Part shown: in pieces, positions 26,241-36,351 of the stretch
Layout: each line of letters begins with the position of its first letter
Numbering within the stretch: position 1 is the first letter of the stretch
Assembly (NCBI RefSeq): GCF_030518155.1
Contig: NZ_JAULRU010000264.1
Coordinates: 116,898 to 180,897 of the forward strand
Direction: 5' to 3'
From: Gilvimarinus gilvus
GTDB lineage: Bacteria > Pseudomonadota > Gammaproteobacteria > Pseudomonadales > Cellvibrionaceae
Length of the DNA stretch: 64,000 nucleotides
Notes under the pieces: model-generated
What the model was told of the DNA's origin: nothing
Databases searched by the model: none
Seen by the model: the letters and a program-made list of their open reading frames with translations, nothing else
Program-made: the position numbers and the translations under genes

Positions 26241-26573
26241 ATGGACAAGAAGCCAAGCGATTTACTTACGCACTGGGAGAAAACGGCCAAGGGCCAGCTT
26301 ACCCAGTCTAGCTATTCCCTGCGCCTGCCTATCGAAGATGCGGCCAAACTCGAAGCGCTAGCGGAAATGTACCCTAAATTGACTCTCGAACAATTGATCG
26401 GCGATCTTTTATCCACCGCGCTGCATGAGCTTGAGGAGTCTATGCCCTACATTAAGGGCGCCGAAGTCATTGCTTTCGATGAGTTGGGCGATGAGGTGTA
26501 TGCCGATAAAGGTCTAACGCCGCAGTTTCAAAAATTAACACAGACTAAACTGACGGCACTAAAGTCTTCGTAG
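26241..26573 (+). CDS. Small conserved protein with a ribbon-helix-helix-like N-terminal segment
   Basis: A 110-residue cytosolic protein with SYSLRLPIEDAAKLEALAEMYP and then TLEQLIGDLLSTALHELEESMPY, a strand-helix-helix pattern like RHH DNA-binding folds, followed by a conserved acidic segment (AFDELGDEVYADKGLTPQF). I recall very similar proteins from Pseudomonas that carry an unproven label as pilin assembly protein; nothing in the sequence shows such a role. ATG 26241 is chosen with AGAGG seven bases upstream. It converges with the shikimate-kinase-like gene, 5 bases apart. Confidence 0.7.
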   Translation: MDKKPSDLLTHWEKTAKGQLTQSSYSLRLPIEDAAKLEALAEMYPKLTLEQLIGDLLSTALHELEESMPYIKGAEVIAFDELGDEVYADKGLTPQFQKLTQTKLTALKSS

Positions 26574-26578
26574 GAGCG

Positions 26579-27112
26579 TCAAGCGTCCGCGTCGGCGTAC
26601 TGCTCTCCCTCTTCGTAAATGATTTCCTGAACCACGGCAACGGGAGATTTACCGCGACACTGTATGGTGATATCGGCGTATTTTCGGTACAGAGGAACTC
26701 GCTCGGCGTATACGTCTGCAAATGACTGGCCATCGGGCTTGGCGATACCTCGTGCCTCCATATTATGAATGCGAGCCTCAAGGTCGCTCAAAGGCAAGTC
26801 AAGGAACACAATTTGCCCGGCCTTGGCCAAGTGAGCCATGGCATTTTCACCGTATATCGCACTCCCCCCGGTAGACACAACGTGGTTGCTGACATCCAGG
26901 GTTAATATAATGGCCTCTTCTAGCTCACGCAGGTGCTGGTAGCCATTTTCATGCACAATGTCCTGTAATGCTTTCTTCGCGTGAACCTGAATCAATAGAT
27001 CAGTATCCACAAATTCCCGTGCTAGCTCTTTCGCTAACAAAATACCGATAGTGCTTTTGCCCACGCCGGGCATGCCAACTAGAACAATACTTGTGTCTCG
27101 GGTACTGGCCAC
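26579..27112 (-). CDS. Shikimate kinase-like P-loop kinase (AroK superfamily, atypical)
   Basis: A 177-residue protein of shikimate-kinase fold. The P-loop GMPGVGKST is at about residues 13-21, EFVDTDLLIQ gives the conserved Asp pair and HLRELEEAIIL matches the FRxxE region. Two expected features differ: the substrate-binding GGG is TGGSAIY, and the lid lacks the usual RPLL motif, having EARGIAKPDGQSF instead. It may therefore phosphorylate something other than shikimate; a classical aroK usually sits with aroB, which is not here. It could also be a divergent true shikimate kinase. It lies downstream of the chemoreceptor gene at 27140. Confidence 0.75.
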   Translation of the reverse strand: MASTRDTSIVLVGMPGVGKSTIGILLAKELAREFVDTDLLIQVHAKKALQDIVHENGYQHLRELEEAIILTLDVSNHVVSTGGSAIYGENAMAHLAKAGQIVFLDLPLSDLEARIHNMEARGIAKPDGQSFADVYAERVPLYRKYADITIQCRGKSPVAVVQEIIYEEGEQYADADA

Positions 27113-27139
27113 AAAACCTCCTGTTTTCAGAGCTAAATG

Positions 27140-28783
27140 TTAAACCCTAAAACTTCCAACCAGCTCGCGCAAGCTATTCGAAAGCGCATTAAGCTCACGG
27201 CTCGCCTGTGCGGTTTTCCCCGCGCCCTCAGATGTATTCAATGCCAACTGATTTATTTCGACCAGATTTCGATCAATTTCGCCGGTAACCGAGCTCTGCT
27301 CTTCAGCGGCCGTTGCAATTTGAATCGCCATGTTGGTGATTGAGCCAACAGCCTGGCTGATATTCGCTAAGGACTCTCCGCCTTCATTGGCAGCCAGCAC
27401 AGCCTCTCCCGTCATTTCGTTGGAATGGTTCATTGCCTCGACGGCGCTTTGCACACCGGTTTGCAACTGAACCAACATTTGCTGAATATCTTCTGTTGAC
27501 TCTTGGGTTCGACTGGCAAGTGTACGCACCTCATCGGCAACCACGGCAAAGCCTCGACCCTGTTCGCCGGCTCGGGCAGCCTCAATCGCGGCATTCAACG
27601 CGAGCAGGTTAGTCTGCTCTGCCACCCCACTAATGACATCGATAACGGAATTGACGTTTTTGGCCTCTTCATCAAGCCGCGCCATAACCTGAGCTGTATC
27701 CGCAATGCGATCCGACAACTCCTGTACCCGCTCTACAGCCATGCGAATTCGCTCTTGGCCTGTACCCGTCACCTCCGCGGCATTTTTCGCGCTGTCGGCG
27801 GTTTCATTGGTGTTTTGCGCCACTTCCTGTATGGCTACCGTCAGCTCATTGACCGCCGCAACCACCATAGTAATCGCCTGCACTTGCTCATCGGCCGCTT
27901 GCTGACTTTGTGCAGATACATCGAGCATTACGGTTGCCGATTGGGCGACTTCTTCCGTGGTACTGCGGATGCGACCGATTAGATTTTGCAGTTTTTCCAT
28001 AAAGCGATTGACGTGGCCCGACAGCTCACCTAGCTCGTCTTGACTGTCTATTTCAATACGAATGGTCAAGTCGCCGTCGCCCTCGGCGATATTCTGAATC
28101 CTATCGCCTATAGCTTTAATCGGGCGGATTACCATAATGGGCAGCAGAATCGCGGCCAATACGGCTACTAAAGTACACACGACCGCGAGAGCGACAAGCA
28201 TGCCGGCGATTGAATTTGCTTCGGCATCGATCTGATCGGCAAAATTATGCACATATTGGAGCCGGCGCTCCCCTACCATATCCAAATGAGTTCGCACATC
28301 ATCAAACAGAGCATAACTTTTCTCAAAGCCGGCCACTTCTTCGCCATCTATTGCATCGGGGTTGCCATACTGCGCCGTCTCAATAAGCTTGGAACTATAG
28401 TTATACCAAGCATCAAAGAGTTTATTAAAGTCGCGCCTCTCTGAATCTGTAGCACTGTTGGAAATATCTAACGACTGTAAAAACCGTTCTTTAACCTGCT
28501 CGGCATTTTCCTTGTGCTCTGCCTTCAAAGTGTCTAACCCCACACCAGCCACCCCGCTGACAAATATCGTTCTTTCCGCCGTCAGCGCCTGATACAAATC
28601 CCGGTCTGCCTGCAAAATTAACTGGATTTCATCAAGGTTTACACGAGCGATGGTATTGGCATTGTCCGCCAATGTTCGCGCAGACATGATGGAATAAACA
28701 CTAGAATAGAGAAAAAGCACGACCAATATAGACAGCGGAATTGACAGCTTCCAACGGAAGCTCATATTGTTATACCAGCGCAT
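27140..28783 (-). CDS. Methyl-accepting chemotaxis protein
   Basis: A 547-residue transmembrane chemoreceptor. TM1 is about residues 9-30 ([20 protein letters not shown]), a ~170-residue helical periplasmic sensor follows (four-helix-bundle type, with [15 protein letters not shown]), then TM2 (about 190-215), HAMP, and the cytoplasmic hairpin with the conserved tip [20 protein letters not shown]. The ligand is unknown. ATG 28783 ([11 protein letters not shown]) is preferred to an upstream in-frame start because GAGG precedes it and the extra residues are not receptor-like. The motif GCCGATAA upstream suggests FliA control. It would be a substrate for CheR at 6064. Confidence 0.93.
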   Translation of the reverse strand: MRWYNNMSFRWKLSIPLSILVVLFLYSSVYSIMSARTLADNANTIARVNLDEIQLILQADRDLYQALTAERTIFVSGVAGVGLDTLKAEHKENAEQVKERFLQSLDISNSATDSERRDFNKLFDAWYNYSSKLIETAQYGNPDAIDGEEVAGFEKSYALFDDVRTHLDMVGERRLQYVHNFADQIDAEANSIAGMLVALAVVCTLVAVLAAILLPIMVIRPIKAIGDRIQNIAEGDGDLTIRIEIDSQDELGELSGHVNRFMEKLQNLIGRIRSTTEEVAQSATVMLDVSAQSQQAADEQVQAITMVVAAVNELTVAIQEVAQNTNETADSAKNAAEVTGTGQERIRMAVERVQELSDRIADTAQVMARLDEEAKNVNSVIDVISGVAEQTNLLALNAAIEAARAGEQGRGFAVVADEVRTLASRTQESTEDIQQMLVQLQTGVQSAVEAMNHSNEMTGEAVLAANEGGESLANISQAVGSITNMAIQIATAAEEQSSVTGEIDRNLVEINQLALNTSEGAGKTAQASRELNALSNSLRELVGSFRV

Positions 28784-28861
28784 GACACTCAAGCCTCGAA
28801 TAAGCACGTAGATCTTTTGATTTAGTGTAGTACACAATTGCACTGGCCACTGTTAAGGTGC

Positions 28862-28887
28862 TTATCGGCCGTTTTTTTTATAATCTA
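28862..28887 (-). promoter_or_regulatory. Probable sigma28 (FliA) promoter for the chemoreceptor gene
   Basis: On the minus strand, a perfect GCCGATAA (plus-strand 28862-28869) is preceded, after a 10-base A-rich spacer, by TAGATTAT, a partial match to the FliA -35 element TAAAGTTT. The spacer is one base shorter than the enteric norm. The predicted start is about 70 bases before the ATG. Confidence 0.6.
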
Positions 28888-28892
28888 TAGTA

Positions 28893-30608
28893 TTACCGGT
28901 GAAGCTTTAAACTCACTTTTGTGACTTTGGCATCTTTCATGTCGAGCACGATAAACTCCACGTTCCCCAAGTCAACACGGTCACCCACCACCGGCTGCTT
29001 GTAGCGTCGGTAGATATAGCGCCCAATGCTCCAACTGGCCATATCTTCCGGCACATTAAAGCCATACAGCATCCCTAAATCCATTAACTTGGCCCGTGGA
29101 GACACAACGAATTCGCCAAAGAATGCTTGGGCGGATAATCGATCCGGTTCAGGCTCGCCTACCAGCCACTTATCCAGGCCGGCCAACGCATCCACGGCAG
29201 CCAGTAAATAGACATGGTCGCCCGCCTCTAGTTGGCATTGGTCAAGGTCACGCAGCGGCTCTCCATCACGCATAACGCACATCGTACGGGCATTCAAATG
29301 CGCAGGCAGGCTTGCCAGCCCCGACTTTATCGCTGGCGAGTCCTGCAGCAGCTTATACCCCACAAATTCATAGCCCGCCTGGCCCGGCACACCCAACTCA
29401 ACACGCTGCACCCGTGAACTACTCGTCGGCACGTCCACGCGCAGCCAGCGCGCAAGCGGCGCTACGGTCCAGCCTTGCAAAACCAGTGACACAATGACAA
29501 TAAAGAACGCGATATTGAAGAAAAAGGGCCAGTGCTCTAAACCGGCCAACCAGGGAAACATTGCCAACACAATGGGCACGGCACCGCGCAGCCCGACCCA
29601 AGAGATAAACAATCGCTCGCGCCATGAAAATTGAAAGGGAATTAATGACACGCCTACGGCTATGGGACGGGCGACTAATATCAAGAGTAGCCCCATCAAA
29701 AAACCACTGGATGCGTAACTGACCAACTCCGAAGGCGACACTAGCAACCCAAGCATTAAAAACAAACTAATTTGTGCCAACCACGCAATGCCATCATGAA
29801 AGCGTTGAATATTATAGAGGCCACGCGACACGCGGTTTCCCACCATCAATCCGGCCATATAGACGGCCAGAAAACCACTTGACTGCAGTACTGCGGCAAC
29901 GCCAAAAATTGACAACCCGCCAAACAAAGCAAGCAATGGATAGAGTCCCGGGCTCAACTCTAGCTTGGTAACCCCCCAAGCCAATACACGGCCACCGTAC
30001 ACACCAATCACGGCACCAACACCCATTTGCCAGAAAAATGCGAGCGCCATCGTCCAGTCAAATCCGCCGTCACCTAAACGGATAAACTCAACCATTGAAA
30101 TGGTAAGAAATATTGCCATAGGGTCGTTGAGCCCTGACTCAATTTCCAAAGTCGCACCGACTCGCGCTTTTAATGCTAAGCCCTGCATATTCAGCACTGA
30201 AAACACAGCCGCAGCATCGGTGGACCCCACAATAGCGCCCACGAGCAACCCCTCTGCCCACGACAAGTCCAGCAACCAGGCGGCCAACACGCCGCAAATA
30301 CCCGCCGTCACAACCACGCCAACTGACGCCAGCACTAAAGCAGGACGCAACCCCACCCTAAAATTATGAATATCGGTGCGCAGGCCGCCGTCAAACAGTA
30401 TTACCGCAAGCGCCAAAGTACCCAGAAAGAGAGCCGACTGAACATCGTCATAAGCTATACCCCCCAGGCCCTCTTCGCCACCAAGCATCCCAACCAGCAA
30501 AAATACCAGCAGCAAAGGCATCCCCACTCTGGGAGACAATGCGCTGGCTAAAATGCTGATCAAAAATAGAACAGCGCCCAATAATATAAGCTGATTTAGT
30601 ACATCCAT
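28893..30608 (-). CDS. nhaP2: K+/H+ antiporter NhaP2/CvrA type (CPA1 with TrkA-C domain)
   Basis: A 571-residue inner-membrane antiporter. About twelve membrane helices fill residues 1-390, with the CPA ion-site motifs ILFDGGLRTD and GSTDAAAVFSVL and GLNDPMAIFLT, and WVGLRGAVPIVLA. A cytosolic TrkA-C (RCK-C) domain follows (about 410-480, ending LAAVDALAGLDKWL), then a CorC/HlyC-like C-terminal domain of about 80 residues. This layout is that of NhaP2/CvrA, which expels K+ in exchange for protons at high internal K+. It is divergent from rnb across 91 bases. Confidence 0.92.
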   Translation of the reverse strand: MDVLNQLILLGAVLFLISILASALSPRVGMPLLLVFLLVGMLGGEEGLGGIAYDDVQSALFLGTLALAVILFDGGLRTDIHNFRVGLRPALVLASVGVVVTAGICGVLAAWLLDLSWAEGLLVGAIVGSTDAAAVFSVLNMQGLALKARVGATLEIESGLNDPMAIFLTISMVEFIRLGDGGFDWTMALAFFWQMGVGAVIGVYGGRVLAWGVTKLELSPGLYPLLALFGGLSIFGVAAVLQSSGFLAVYMAGLMVGNRVSRGLYNIQRFHDGIAWLAQISLFLMLGLLVSPSELVSYASSGFLMGLLLILVARPIAVGVSLIPFQFSWRERLFISWVGLRGAVPIVLAMFPWLAGLEHWPFFFNIAFFIVIVSLVLQGWTVAPLARWLRVDVPTSSSRVQRVELGVPGQAGYEFVGYKLLQDSPAIKSGLASLPAHLNARTMCVMRDGEPLRDLDQCQLEAGDHVYLLAAVDALAGLDKWLVGEPEPDRLSAQAFFGEFVVSPRAKLMDLGMLYGFNVPEDMASWSIGRYIYRRYKQPVVGDRVDLGNVEFIVLDMKDAKVTKVSLKLHR

Positions 30609-30699
30609 ATGCCAATAATACTATAGTCGCCGCGAAACCCCGCATTTCCTGTTATCATGGCCACTTTCCTGAACCCGCCAGTACAACAAGTAGTGATTC

Positions 30700-32727
30700 A
30701 TGCTCAGTAAAGATGCCCTCTCGCAATTATCCCAGCTCAAGACTGTCATCGCCTCCGAAAAAGAATTTGCAGAGGGTATTGTCAGACCAACATCCAAACG
30801 CTTTGGTTTTGTTCGCTTAGACGACGGTCGCGACGCATTTCTCGACCCGGAGCAAATGCTAAGGGTGCTGCCCGGCGACCGCGTTAAGGTCAGCCTCACT
30901 GAAAACAGTAAAAAGCAGCTGGAAGCTAAGCTCGAGACCTTGCTAAATTCTGCGGTTAGTCAATTTGTCGGACGATATGTTCGCAAGGGGCCTGCTCACT
31001 TCGTTGAGCCTGACCTTCCGCCATTTTCACGCTGGCTGTTTATACCACCTCAAGAACGCACCAACTGCTCGGAAGGCGACTTGGTCGAATGCGAGCTCAT
31101 TCGCCACCCCTTCAAATATGAAGGCAAGGCTCAAATTAAAGTAACCAATCGCATTGGCAAGCCAGACGAACCCGGCATTGAGAGTCGCTATGTCGCGGCA
31201 AAATACCAATTGACCAGCGAGTGGAACGCCGCAGCCTGGGAGCAAGCACAGCGAATCTCACACTCAATTGATGAGCAGGCACTGGCTTCGCTGTCACGCG
31301 AAGATCTCACCGCCATACCCTTCGTCACGATTGACTCCGAATTCACGCGAGATATGGACGATGCAATCTTTGCGGAAAGAACATCGGAAGGCTGGCAATT
31401 AACCACAGCCATCGCCGACCCTGGCAGCGTTATTGATTTTGGCAGTGAGCTCGAGCTGAGCGCGCGCCAGCGTGCCTCGACCCTATACTTGCTGGGCAAC
31501 CCGATTACCATGTTGCCGACAGAGCTTTCTCACGAGACATTTTCACTGGTGCCAGATGCCGTTCGACCAGCACTAGTGTGTACCATGCAAGTGAATAAGC
31601 AAGGCGAGCTAAACCATTTTGAGTTTAAATTTGCCAAGATTAAATCACACTACAAACTCAGCTATCAGGGTGTAACCGGTCTACTTGAGAACAATGACAC
31701 CGAGTCGCTGGCTGACAAGTTGCCAGAAAGTGTCACGGCAAGTTTGCAGACGCTGGAAAAGATTGCGAGCGCGCGAATTGAGTACCGCCAAAAAAATGCA
31801 CTGGTAATGGAAGACCGAGCTGATTTTCAGTACTGGCTGAATGACCAGAAAAAAATTGAACGCATTGAAAAACGCTCTCGTAACCTTGCACAAAAGCTGG
31901 TCGAGGAAGCCATGCTAGCCACCAACATTTGCGCGGGAAAACTGTTCAGCGAGCACCCCAACAGCGGGTTATTTTCAACACATATTGGCTTTCGGCAAGA
32001 GCGCGTTGAAGAGGTAAATCAATTAATCGCCGGCGAACTACCCGACATGGCCGAGCGGGACTTCAGCAATCTCGACAACTTCCGCAAGCTGTTTCGCACA
32101 CTGCGCCAGCACGCAGGCGATAACCAGGCGAAAGCGCGCCTAAACTCCTTATTACAGCGTATGCAGCAAGCTGGCAGCCTAAGTTTAGAAAATGCCGGCC
32201 ATTTCGGGCTTGGTTTTGAGCACTACGCTACTGTGACTTCGCCGATTCGACGTTATCAAGATTTATACAACCACTATGCCTTAAAAGCGCTGCTCAACGG
32301 AACTCCCGCCCCCGGAGCTAGCCCCGAAGACGTCGAGAGGCTGCAAGAAACCTTAACCACCGGCCGTCAAGCGACACGCATGCTGGAATCTTGGTTGCTG
32401 TGCCACTACATGGCAGACAAAATTGGTACTGTACATTTTGGTACAGTAGTTGGTGTGAGTGGCCGCGGTATTAACGTGAAGCTGGACGACATCGGTATTG
32501 ACGGTTTTGTGCAGCTATCGGAGAAGGGCAAACCCAAGCCGAAATTTGACAGTGGTCGCCTCACCTTAGTCACTCCTGAAGCAGAGTTCTATCTCGACGA
32601 CGCGGTCTGCGTGAAAGTAAAACAGGTAGACAATCTGGGGCGACGAATGGAGCTGGAATTAGTTGATAAAGAGACGGCCGAGCGTCTCAAAGCATTTGAA
32701 AGTACCGATGTCGATACAAAGGGCTAA
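30700..32727 (+). CDS. rnb: Exoribonuclease II
   Basis: A processive 3'-to-5' exoribonuclease (RNase II/R family) of 675 residues. The N-terminal cold-shock domains include KRFGFVRLDDGRDAFLDPEQM; the catalytic RNB core contains TIDSEFTRDMDDAIFAE with the metal-binding aspartates (about residue 210-223), SHYKLSYQGV and FGLGFEHYATVTSPIRRYQDL; an S1 domain closes the protein (about 585-655). Length and the lack of RNase R basic tails favour rnb over rnr. The EVE-domain gene follows after 14 bases and may be co-transcribed. Confidence 0.92.
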   Translation: MLSKDALSQLSQLKTVIASEKEFAEGIVRPTSKRFGFVRLDDGRDAFLDPEQMLRVLPGDRVKVSLTENSKKQLEAKLETLLNSAVSQFVGRYVRKGPAHFVEPDLPPFSRWLFIPPQERTNCSEGDLVECELIRHPFKYEGKAQIKVTNRIGKPDEPGIESRYVAAKYQLTSEWNAAAWEQAQRISHSIDEQALASLSREDLTAIPFVTIDSEFTRDMDDAIFAERTSEGWQLTTAIADPGSVIDFGSELELSARQRASTLYLLGNPITMLPTELSHETFSLVPDAVRPALVCTMQVNKQGELNHFEFKFAKIKSHYKLSYQGVTGLLENNDTESLADKLPESVTASLQTLEKIASARIEYRQKNALVMEDRADFQYWLNDQKKIERIEKRSRNLAQKLVEEAMLATNICAGKLFSEHPNSGLFSTHIGFRQERVEEVNQLIAGELPDMAERDFSNLDNFRKLFRTLRQHAGDNQAKARLNSLLQRMQQAGSLSLENAGHFGLGFEHYATVTSPIRRYQDLYNHYALKALLNGTPAPGASPEDVERLQETLTTGRQATRMLESWLLCHYMADKIGTVHFGTVVGVSGRGINVKLDDIGIDGFVQLSEKGKPKPKFDSGRLTLVTPEAEFYLDDAVCVKVKQVDNLGRRMELELVDKETAERLKAFESTDVDTKG

Positions 32728-32741
32728 CGGGGGCATTTAGT

Positions 32742-33203
32742 GTGGCCTACTGGCTTTTTAAATCTGAGCCTGACTGCTACGGTATCGACCATTTGGCAGC
32801 AGAGCCGAAGCAAACCACTCGCTGGGACGGTGTTCGCAATTTTCAGGCCCGCAACCTATTGCGCGATAAAATTGTGCGCGACGATACCGTGTTGTTTTAC
32901 CACAGCCGCTGCAAAGCCATCGGAATCGTCGGCGCCGCTGTGGTAGTTTCCGACGCTTATCCCGACCCACTGCAATTTGACCCACAAAGCCCTTACTACG
33001 ATGCTAAATCCACGCAGAGCAAGCCTCGTTGGTACAGTATCGACATTAAATTACAGCGAGTGTTCAATAGGCCTATACTGCTTGATACGATCAAACAAAT
33101 TCAGGCGCTTGAATCGATGGCTTTGCGTAAACAAAGCCGCCTATCGGTGCAACCGGTAACAGCGCAGGAGTTCAACACTCTGATGCAGCTCATTGACGAC
33201 TGA
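32742..33203 (+). CDS. EVE-domain protein (THYN1-like)
   Basis: A 153-residue single-domain protein with the EVE (PUA/YTH-like) signature: MAYWLFKSEPDCYGIDHL, RWDGVRNFQARNLL, VLFYHSRCKAIGIVGAA and the aromatic-rich RWYSIDIKLQRVF. EVE domains bind modified bases in DNA or RNA; some are fused to restriction systems, but stand-alone copies such as this have no settled role. Translation starts at GTG (32742) with a GGGGG run upstream. Placement directly after rnb and before an S1-type RNA-binding gene hints at RNA metabolism. Confidence 0.88.
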   Translation: MAYWLFKSEPDCYGIDHLAAEPKQTTRWDGVRNFQARNLLRDKIVRDDTVLFYHSRCKAIGIVGAAVVVSDAYPDPLQFDPQSPYYDAKSTQSKPRWYSIDIKLQRVFNRPILLDTIKQIQALESMALRKQSRLSVQPVTAQEFNTLMQLIDD

Positions 33204-33253
33204 CTCGACAAACTAACCTATTTTACAAATTACGTTCTCAATACGGACCGCTC

Positions 33254-34090
33254 ATGGCCTCAATCGGACAGTACGACCAGCTTCCTATCGTCAAATTCGT
33301 AGATTTCGGCGCTTATTTAGACGCGGGGGAACTGGGCCAGGTATTATTGCCCAAACGATATGTAACCGAAGAGATGGGGCTGGGGCAGTCTGTCGATGTT
33401 TTCATACATCACGACAGCCAGGATATACCTGTTGCAACAACCCTAAGACCCAAGGCGACAGTCGGCCAAAGCGCTCTATTAAAAGTTGTGGACATAAATG
33501 ATGCCGGAGCTTTCCTTGACTGGGGGCTGCCCAAGCACTTGCTGGTGCCGTTTAACGAGCAGCACAAACGCTTCGAAATTGACCGCTCCTATGTAGTCAC
33601 CCTGTATTTGGATCCCTATTCAGAGCGGGTGGTTGGCTCTTCCAGGCTCAGCAGGCACCTAAACGAAACCGGCACTGAACTTAAAGTCGGACAAGCTGTT
33701 GACCTACTGATTTGCGGTAGAAGTGATATGGGCTTTAAAGCGGTTATTAATCACCGGCACCTAGGCCTTATCTTCCGAGATGACGCGTTTAAACCGCTAT
33801 GCTACGGAGAAAAAACCAAAGGCTACGTTAAGGCAGTTCGTCGTGACGGCAAAATTGATATCAGCCTACAACCGGTCGGCGACAAAGGCCGCGACCGACT
33901 TCAACAGAAAATTCTGGACCATTTAAGCAGTAATAACGGTCACTCGGAACTGGGCGATCGCGCCAACCCCGACGACATTTATAAGACATTTAATGTCAGT
34001 AAAGGTACCTACAAAAAAGCGCTGGGAGCGCTTTACAAACAAAGGCTGATCGTCATCAAGCCCGACGGGATTGAACTTATTGGCGAATAA
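33254..34090 (+). CDS. cvfB: S1-domain RNA-binding protein, CvfB family
   Basis: A 278-residue protein of the CvfB/YitL family: consecutive S1-like domains (FVDFGAYLDAGELGQVLLP; VVDINDAGAFLDWGLPKHLLVP; then VKAVRRDGKIDISLQP) and a C-terminal winged helix (about 215-278) with FNVSKGTYKKALGALYKQRLI. CvfB is a virulence-related RNA-binding protein in Staphylococcus; the role in Gram-negatives is not established. It follows the EVE gene by 50 bases. Its last 14 bases overlap the convergent YceI gene. Confidence 0.88.
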   Translation: MASIGQYDQLPIVKFVDFGAYLDAGELGQVLLPKRYVTEEMGLGQSVDVFIHHDSQDIPVATTLRPKATVGQSALLKVVDINDAGAFLDWGLPKHLLVPFNEQHKRFEIDRSYVVTLYLDPYSERVVGSSRLSRHLNETGTELKVGQAVDLLICGRSDMGFKAVINHRHLGLIFRDDAFKPLCYGEKTKGYVKAVRRDGKIDISLQPVGDKGRDRLQQKILDHLSSNNGHSELGDRANPDDIYKTFNVSKGTYKKALGALYKQRLIVIKPDGIELIGE

Positions 34091-34742
34091 ATTCGGCAAA
34101 CACTTCGATTTGGACGTTGTCGCCAACTGCGGGAATAAACTTATCCATGCCAAATCTCGAGCGTAAAAACTCCAACTTTGCCTCAAATCCTAGCGTGTAA
34201 TCGCCCGTTAACCGATTGGTTGTTGCGCCATTAATGGTTACCGCAAGCGTTGCGGGATTAGTTACGCCCCGAAATGTCAGATCGCCAGCAAAGATCAATA
34301 ACGAGCCATCAACGTTAGCCCGCCCACGGGATTGAAATCGCGCCACGGGATGCTCCTCCGAGCACAACCAGTCGCAACTTACTAACGTTTGCGCAAAGTC
34401 GGGACGATTCACATCTAACGAATTTATTTCGACGTCGGCAACAATGGTACTGGCAGCAGGATCTGAATCGACGAAATTGAGGGTTGCCTGACTCTGATTA
34501 AACCGCCCCACAAAGGACGATATACCCAAGTGTTCAACCTTAAATAGAACAGTGGTGTGATGAGGATCTAGCCTGTAGTTACCAGGCTTTAAGGTGGGCA
34601 GCTCAGTATATACATGACCGGATAGCAACTGCCCGCAAGCGGTCAGTAAAGCGCCACACAAAAGCAGCGCCACACAACGGACTAAAAACTTCAGCCCCCT
34701 ACTCCCACTCAATGGTTGCGGGAGGCTTGCTCGATACGTCAT
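34077..34742 (-). CDS. YceI-domain lipoprotein
   Basis: A 221-residue exported protein with lipobox LLTAC (Cys about 36) after a hydrophobic stretch [10 protein letters not shown], then a complete YceI lipocalin-like domain ([26 protein letters not shown], cited as [15 protein letters not shown]; later [12 protein letters not shown] and [11 protein letters not shown]). YceI proteins bind isoprenoid-type lipids in the periplasm. The ATG at 34742 overlaps the end of guaA by 44 bases. A CTG at 34692-34694, in frame and preceded by GGGAG, would give a shorter and more typical lipoprotein signal, so the start is uncertain. Confidence 0.85.
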   Translation of the reverse strand: MTYRASLPQPLSGSRGLKFLVRCVALLLCGALLTACGQLLSGHVYTELPTLKPGNYRLDPHHTTVLFKVEHLGISSFVGRFNQSQATLNFVDSDPAASTIVADVEINSLDVNRPDFAQTLVSCDWLCSEEHPVARFQSRGRANVDGSLLIFAGDLTFRGVTNPATLAVTINGATTNRLTGDYTLGFEAKLEFLRSRFGMDKFIPAVGDNVQIEVFAEFIRQ

Positions 34743-36276
34743 AGGTTACCCGAGAAACACCGGATATTTCGTTAATGATACGGTTGGACACTTTCTCTAA
34801 CAGTTCGTACGGCAGATGTGCCCAGCGTGCGGTCATGAAATCGATGGTCTCTACCGCTCGCAATGCAATAACCCACTCGTAACGACGGCCATCACCTACC
34901 ACACCGACCGATTTAACTGGCAGAAACACGGCAAATGCCTGACTGGTTTTGTGATACCAATCCGCGTTATGCAACTCTTCAATAAAAATCGCATCGGCTT
35001 CGCGTAAAATCTCGGCGTACTCTTTTTTCACTTCGCCGAGAATTCGAACACCAAGACCTGGCCCTGGGAATGGGTGGCGGTATACCATATCGTACGGTAG
35101 ACCTAATTCAAGACCAATAGCGCGAACCTCATCTTTAAACAACTCGCGCAGTGGCTCGACAAGCTCCAGCGCCATATCATCCGGCAAACCACCTACATTA
35201 TGGTGGGACTTGATTACGTGAGCCTTGCCTGTTTTGGCCGCCGCTGATTCGATCACATCAGGGTAGATTGTCCCCTGCGCCAACCATTTAACATTGCGAA
35301 TTTTGGTCGCTTCTTCATCGAAGACTTCAATAAAAGTATTGCCAATAATTTTTCGCTTGCGCTCGGGATCGTTTTCTCCGCCCAGTCGACCGAGAAACAG
35401 ATCTTCTTTATCTGCCCGAATGACACGCACGCCCATATTCTTGGCGAACATATCCATCACTTGATCGCCTTCGGCCTTGCGCAACAAGCCATTGTCAACG
35501 AAAACACACGTCAACTGATCGCCGATTGCTTTATGCAAAAGAGCTGCAACAACGGACGAATCAACCCCGCCAGACAACCCAAGCAACACCTTATCGGTGC
35601 CTACTTGCTCGCGAACTTTGACGACGGCATCTTCTACAATGTTGGCTGGTGTCCACAAGGCTTCACAGCCGCAAAGCTTCAGCACAAAGTGCTCAAAGAT
35701 TCGCTTACCTTGCAGCGTGTGTGTAACCTCGGGATGAAATTGCAGGCCGTAAAACTCTTTTTCCTCCGAGTACATACCCGCGATTGGGCACGACGGCGTC
35801 GACGCCATTACTTTAAAGCCTTCAGGTATGCTGATGACTTTATCACCGTGGCTCATCCACACATCCAACAGCGCACCACCATCGGCACCAATGTGGTCTT
35901 TAATGTCGTCCAACAGAGGGCCCGCACTTTCAACCTGAATTTGCGCATAACCAAATTCTTGCAGGTTTGATCCCTGCACTTTGCCACCCAACTGCTCGGC
36001 CATGGTTTGCATCCCATAGCAAATGCCCAGCACAGGAATGCCCAAACTAAACACCACCTCGGGCGCACGAGGCGAATTTTCAGCGGTCACTGACTCTGGC
36101 CCGCCGGCCAATATAATCCCACTGGGATCAAATTCCAGAATCTCTTGCTCGGTCATATCGTAGGCGCGAATAATTGAGTAGACACCCACCTCGCGCACGC
36201 GCCGGGCAATCAGCTGGGTGTATTGCGAGCCAAAATCGAGAATCAATATACGCTGAGCGTGAATATCCTGAGTCAT
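34699..36276 (-). CDS. guaA: GMP synthase (glutamine-hydrolysing)
   Basis: Converts XMP to GMP. At 525 residues from ATG 36276 it matches the E. coli length. The class I glutaminase domain (about 10-205) has the nucleophile in GICYGMQ and the His/Glu pair in FHPEVTHT; the ATP pyrophosphatase domain has [17 protein letters not shown]; the C-terminal dimerisation domain ends [17 protein letters not shown]. The frame continues upstream but that part includes the guaB-guaA hairpin. It lies downstream of guaB in the usual guaBA order. Confidence 0.97.
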   Translation of the reverse strand: MTQDIHAQRILILDFGSQYTQLIARRVREVGVYSIIRAYDMTEQEILEFDPSGIILAGGPESVTAENSPRAPEVVFSLGIPVLGICYGMQTMAEQLGGKVQGSNLQEFGYAQIQVESAGPLLDDIKDHIGADGGALLDVWMSHGDKVISIPEGFKVMASTPSCPIAGMYSEEKEFYGLQFHPEVTHTLQGKRIFEHFVLKLCGCEALWTPANIVEDAVVKVREQVGTDKVLLGLSGGVDSSVVAALLHKAIGDQLTCVFVDNGLLRKAEGDQVMDMFAKNMGVRVIRADKEDLFLGRLGGENDPERKRKIIGNTFIEVFDEEATKIRNVKWLAQGTIYPDVIESAAAKTGKAHVIKSHHNVGGLPDDMALELVEPLRELFKDEVRAIGLELGLPYDMVYRHPFPGPGLGVRILGEVKKEYAEILREADAIFIEELHNADWYHKTSQAFAVFLPVKSVGVVGDGRRYEWVIALRAVETIDFMTARWAHLPYELLEKVSNRIINEISGVSRVTYDVSSKPPATIEWE

Positions 36277-36307
36277 TGATGTTCCGTTGTACTGTTTGGG
36301 AAAGAAA

Positions 36308-36329
36308 AACCCCTGCAAGCACAGGGGTT
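36308..36329 (-). terminator. Stem-loop with T-tract between guaB and guaA
   Basis: AACCCCTG (36308-36315) and CAGGGGTT (36322-36329) enclose a 6-base loop. On the minus strand the stem is followed by TTTCTTT, so it resembles an intrinsic terminator or attenuator inside the guaBA unit, 22 bases after the guaB stop. Confidence 0.7.
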
Positions 36330-36351
36330 GTAATCGCTTAACTTGGGTATC

